DNA from: Mesostigma viride
Lineage: Eukaryota > Streptophyta > Mesostigmatophyceae > Mesostigmatales > Mesostigmataceae
Assembly: GCA_009746045.1 (NCBI GenBank)
Contig: RPFO01002073.1
Location: 202,501 to 266,500 of the forward strand
Reading direction: 5' to 3'
DNA length: 64,000 nt
A program made the translations under genes and the position numbers. Shown here one piece after another: positions 61,601-64,000 of the stretch (positions are counted from its first letter, which is position 1; the number at the start of each line of letters is the position of its first letter). The notes beneath the pieces are model-generated. The model worked only from the letters and a program-made list of their open reading frames with translations. It did not search any database and was not told where the DNA came from.

Positions 61601-62240
61601 CAGCATCTGTGGTCCGTCTTTGATGGTCCATAGCAGAATGCCTGATGAGGTGCTTGAGGATGAGAAGCCTCGAGTCATAGCCCGGTTGGTGGAGAGTACC
61701 CCTGATCTGATTTTGTCTGGGATTGACTTTGCCCAGCCTATCACCTTGGAGATCTTTGTTGACAGTTCCATGGATGCTCGCCAGGTTACCAAGGTCAGGG
61801 GGAGATCTGCTGCTCTGTTTGCTTTTTATCAGAGCAGGGCAAGTTTGTTCAGCTGGTACAGCAGACTGCAGAAGAGGGTCTGTATCAGTTCAGATGTGGC
61901 AGAATGCAGGGCCATATGCGAGGGGATCCAGTCCAGCCTGTACATAAAGGAGTTAATGCTGGAGCTGGCTTCAGTTACCCCTTGGACCTTGCAGATGGAG
62001 ACGTTGTTGCTAACAGACAGCATGGGTATGGTCCAGTTTGTTCACAAGCAGCTGGCCAGAAGCCGGGACCTGGATTATTTGTTGCTGAAGGAGTTGGCCA
62101 GTTTGGTTGACTTGAAGCATATCCCTGGCGAGGAGAACCCTGCTGATGCATTGACAAAGCTGCCACACAAGGCCCCAGCCCAGTACAATGTACTGAGGAA
62201 GCTCATGAATGCTGACTGTCAAGTCGGTCTATCTGTCTAA
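58686..62240 (+). CDS. Copia-like Pol with order integrase - retropepsin-like - RT - RNase H
   Basis: About 1,184 codons in the same frame as gag, directly after its UGA; no ATG is found near the start. Integrase: degenerate HHCC (LHTMFGH, then ICQQVAQACKC), with D, D, E at HVQVDIQRI (about 59245), LLQCDIQFE (about 59402) and GVVERAIQEIK (about 59500). A basic/Pro-rich linker follows. Then a retropepsin-like segment: MEIDTNAQVSVM (about 60240), in which canonical D-T/S-G is D-T-N, and GPVILGQNFL (about 60430). RT: LLDFKRAFLKSD (motif A), LEGLRSSPIIW and LHGDDLHLL (motif C as GDD, about 61325). RNase H: IFVDSSMD, SDVAECRAI, LLTDSMGM and HIPGEENPADALTKL. No protease is seen between Gag and integrase, its usual Copia position. 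Confidence 0.85.
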   Translation, partial: LEPAHIPEPWRVPPGVCNEAASDSSEGQPHALVKEPIGHDGASLVTRQRARHGGAEPEVGPGDVDPGGSQKHSDRAGLAQDGQDEDRAGDSLTGTTLVPPVHKGSVHTLSANNDNKRFSLLYDIASRLHTMFGHAAQSLQVARRLGGSELYSICQQVAQACKCRLVARKPKQSHARTPILQPGHVQVDIQRIRGLKLLVAVDRYTKYKTLEILPDMEKPTLIAALKLTRSRYPGLELLQCDIQFECCENLPEFPELLITPRESHGQQGVVERAIQEIKTVLLVERIPRTSSAIVTSAWLRSVEDRLNLRTPMFFGDIAINPLMLHTRMLPADAEQAWKEKLEAKFLKLRQKDKGWSVLEPNVGQQVVVWKEPSFPGKRGSWHDGVVTRVEAAGHKCWVAIDGSQAVHRLSWSKIRPRGGNQGDLFQVPAGVQGGGDVELPDQGATAVSSPQGDPGPAPGVPSHTVVGQAGGQAAPPERPDTRPRGVRLSDIVQALQRAKKEPKVSKLVQLDEPEVAAMEIDTNAQVSVMGPQHTGELLVGEPSCPWVSDFSGRTHLRVLGEVTAPVMGVDVTFLVLEDYDGPVILGQNFLGNPGISIRATALRRDGWGMIPLENFRTTFPVRCRAKPVKGVKWDEGEVPPAASLVIPAVLHPSSIGITHRSLAAHSPLTYDQLVQEMSSPTLFEAWKLAFSKALEEWLQFECAAPTDRRPPASRKLALRFVLKRKVVDEVSVPHVRPVLNEYHGTGSLPGEELYTPGMLHDTWRILLCLYVGLLNRGAAMSSVLLDFKRAFLKSDPEVARRVWKQDEPYCVEVPAIWKLELHQQFLVILKGLEGLRSSPIIWRLTLQEALISECGLRVSSVDPCLLLAQWEGLPVYASLHGDDLHLLAPTTWLKKFIPVISGKFSLGKELWQEPNKPVVFCGMQATLFRRDGEWSIRLQAGGDYKQTIVKALPEKITQAAGPELRGMWAWFASICGPSLMVHSRMPDEVLEDEKPRVIARLVESTPDLILSGIDFAQPITLEIFVDSSMDARQVTKVRGRSAALFAFYQSRASLFSWYSRLQKRVCISSDVAECRAICEGIQSSLYIKELMLELASVTPWTLQMETLLLTDSMGMVQFVHKQLARSRDLDYLLLKELASLVDLKHIPGEENPADALTKLPHKAPAQYNVLRKLMNADCQVGLSV

Positions 62241-63028
62241 AAGCTGAGAGCTGGGTGCTTAAGTCTCTGGATATCAGGCTGGGAGCTTGATTGTACATAA
62301 TCCTGAGCACACCTTGAGGGGTGAGACATGTCTCTGGTGTGGGAATGTCTGACATTGTCTCTGATGGAGAGATGTCTATCTGGGGTTTTCATCTCAGTCT
62401 GAGGTTTCCCCAGATCTGTGGTTTGTGGGCGGGGTTCGATTCCCTGGTGCCGTCTTAAGGCGGAGTTTCACGGACTGGCTGACCCATCCACCATGCTGGT
62501 GAGGTGGCGACAGGTCCCCTGATTTTCCACGGTTGGAACGAGTATAGGAGCTTGTGTTTTGCATGTGCTTCGCGTAGATGTTGTGTCTGGTTCGATAAGG
62601 GGCAGCAGACCGGCGCCGACTCCCGTCTGGGGGTCAGCAATGTTTTCTGATGAGCTGTTGTGGGTGATCTGTGGGGTTTCGCCTAAGGTCCTGAAGGTTG
62701 TACATACTTCTCAAGTTCTTAGCTGAACACCTATGGGCTGCCACAGTTGGCCAACCTCTTGTACATGGGTAACACAACGAGCCTCCCGTGAAGGGATAGG
62801 GACTCATTGTAATTTGTTTGTGCTCCTGAACCAGTATGGGTGCTATGTACATATAATAAGGAATCCAAGCTGACTGTCATGCCCAGTGGGTGGTGACTTG
62901 TAGTCGGGGAGGATGTCCAGGAATCCAAGCTGGCTGTCATGCCCAGTGGGTTGTGACTTGTAGTCGGGGAGGATGTCCAGTACCCATTGTGTGTGTTTGT
63001 ATGTAGACTTGTGTGAGCTGCTACAGCT
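62241..63028 (+). other. Copia-like 3' untranslated region
   Basis: About 790 bp after the pol stop, without a convincing gene. It contains the 60-bp tandem duplication at 62861-62980. Confidence 0.6.
62861..62980. repeat. Tandem 60-bp duplication
   Basis: Two adjacent copies, 62861-62920 and 62921-62980, starting GGAATCCAAGCTG and ending GGAGGATGTCCA, with two substitutions between them. Confidence 0.88.
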
Positions 63029-63047
63029 CAAGAAAAGAAAGGATTGG
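63029..63047 (+). other. Copia-like polypurine tract
   Basis: AAGAAAAGAAAGGATTGG lies immediately before the 3' LTR at 63048, interrupted by two T residues. Confidence 0.7.
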
Positions 63048-63748
63048 AGTTAACGCCAAGCGCATTGGCGTGATCCTGATTCGGCATATCTCTGCGATTC
63101 CAGCGGCACCGGAACGAGTTCATTCCGACAAGTATCAAGAAAGTTATGGCGTTCCGACTTCCCGGTCGCGCGCGAGCGCGAGCCGGCTGTTCTTCTAAGT
63201 CGGACGTGAATATTTGCCGACGACATATGGGGTCGACAGTAATTCCTGGGCTGACAGGAATTAGGTGCTGAACCTACGACGGTATTGGGTTAATACGTCG
63301 TACGCAGGAAATAGGAACCTTAACCTGTGGTCTGGTGGTACCGCAGGCCTAGTCCTGGACTTCTAGGTGCAGATGCAATAATCACTGTGGTGACTGTACT
63401 CTGTGGTCACTGTGCCTGTATGGCAGGCCTACTGTATAGGAACTGGGCGCTGTACAGGTAGTGAATACTGTACCGGGAGTGTTATTACTGAGCATACCTC
63501 TTAGGTTGCTCAGGACTAGCAAGCACAGTGCACAAGTATATAAACAATAGGCCAGTGCCATTTGGGCAGATCTCTTGCGAGCCCGCCTCACGTGTTGTGC
63601 CTTGACTTGGCAAGCGCGTGTACAAGCCTCAAGTGTGTGAGCGCTGTAACATTATCCAATTTTAATAAAGCTCCGTTTCCAACCATATCCACACATTGCT
63701 GCATTGCAACCATATCCTTCACATTGCGTTTGCTAGGAACGTTTAACT
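63048..63748 (+). repeat. Copia-like 3' LTR
   Basis: 701 bp, no difference from 55681-56381 noticed by eye. Followed by GCAGA (63749-63753), the second TSD copy. Confidence 0.93.
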
Positions 63749-63753
63749 GCAGA

Positions 63754-64000
63754 TGCAGATGCAGCCCGTTTAGGGGGAGAAGAAGGAGGGGTAGCAAAGA
63801 CTAGAGCTTCTACTGGAGGGCGACCATGAGGAATAGGGCGTACATGCAGGCCTAAATCTGTTTGGCTATGATCTATAAGGAACTGCTGAGCTTCTTCAAA
63901 GGACATAAATTTCTTATACCTAATTACGTTATATACACGATTCTGAACGATCTTCCTAGCGTCGGACCAAGAAAGGAAAATGGAGGACCATTGAGGCGTA
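63754..64000 (-). pseudogene. Gypsy-2 ORF0 (viroplasmin-like), N-terminal piece, cut by window edge and by Copia
   Basis: Minus-strand open frame entering from the right edge, with SIFLSWSDARKIV and YKKFMSFEEAQQFLIDHS. This is the same W...YK.F....EA..F pattern as Gypsy-1 ORF0 (FYSWKACEEHI, KWKGFDNITDADRFV) and Cauli_VI/RNase H1 N-terminal domains. The reading frame is cut by Copia at 63749-63753 and resumes at 55680, so ORF0 was intact before that insertion. Confidence 0.75.

Larger units (their letters stand above)
55681..63748 (+). mobile_element. Copia-like LTR retrotransposon, complete
   Basis: 8,068 bp with two 701-bp LTRs (AGTTAACGCC...CGTTTAACT) that look identical by eye, and a 5-bp TSD GCAGA (55676-55680 and 63749-63753). 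It contains ORF1 (56475-57395), gag (57498-58685) and pol (58686-62240). A polypurine tract precedes the 3' LTR. LTR ends are AG..CT instead of TG..CA. With integrase before RT it belongs to the Copia order, but its internal domain order is unusual (see pol). Apparent LTR identity and intact frames point to a very recent insertion. Confidence 0.95.
39938..64000 (-). mobile_element. Gypsy-2: second chromovirus, interrupted, 5' end beyond the window
   Basis: Order in its own sense from the right edge: viroplasmin-like ORF0 (63754-64000 and 55612-55680, split by Copia), a PAT-like element (50109-55608), gag (48273-50021), protease-RT-RNase H-integrase (45276-48098), integrase-chromodomain (44161-45297), ORF3 (41778-44139), palindrome array (40528-41417), polypurine tract (40509-40520) and 3' LTR (39938-40508). 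It has the same architecture as Gypsy-1 but is strongly diverged in DNA and far less GC-rich in pol. The 5' LTR is outside the window, so LTR divergence and TSD cannot be checked. Confidence 0.88.

Overview
This is a 64-kb stretch of repeat-dense nuclear DNA from a eukaryote. It has one recognisable host-gene fragment, a long satellite, and a nest of retroelements. Evidence for a eukaryote: a probable 5' splice site of the CAG|GTGCGT type, a probable signal-peptide gene, AATAAA signals, LINE fragments with poly-A tails and long target-site duplications (TSDs), chromodomain Gypsy elements, and a tyrosine-recombinase element of the PAT/Kangaroo kind. GC-rich coding sequence plus that element type suggests a green alga or similar algal protist. 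That is inference; the species cannot be read from the sequence.

Layout. 109-8177 is a 52/54-bp satellite (about 155 copies). 8311-9307 is a 26-bp minisatellite directly abutting, and apparently inside the intron of, a minus-strand gene whose first exon is 9308-10539. 11031-14212 is a gene-free segment bounded by 32-bp inverted repeats, containing G-runs and a long GTGCGT microsatellite. 14380-16290 and 16746-16985 are two 5'-truncated LINE copies. A third LINE copy (minus strand) was split by a complete chromovirus, Gypsy-1 (17157-29316, 5-bp TSD GGAAG). After an older LINE remnant (about 30055-30612) comes a second, diverged chromovirus, Gypsy-2 (39938 to beyond the right edge). Gypsy-2 was invaded by a PAT-like DIRS element (50109-55608) and by a Copia-like element (55681-63748, TSD GCAGA).

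Gypsy-1 and Gypsy-2 each carry a small element made of perfect 206-209-bp palindromes acting as terminal repeats around a 131-132-bp core, flanked by 5-bp TSDs. Recombination between these palindromes explains a 9,324-bp tandem duplication (22429-31752 = 31753-41076). It copied half of Gypsy-1, its flank and the Gypsy-2 3' LTR, so the third Gypsy-1 LTR at 38055 is not a separate insertion.

Most interesting candidates: (1) the palindromic terminal-repeat element; (2) two chromoviruses that both have a viroplasmin/RNase-H1-N-like ORF before gag and a conserved unknown ORF after the chromodomain; (3) a Copia-like pol in which a retropepsin-like domain lies between integrase and reverse transcriptase, read after a single in-frame UGA; (4) an intronic minisatellite that looks like an amplified 5' splice site.

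All identifications come from reading motifs by eye; no database search was run.
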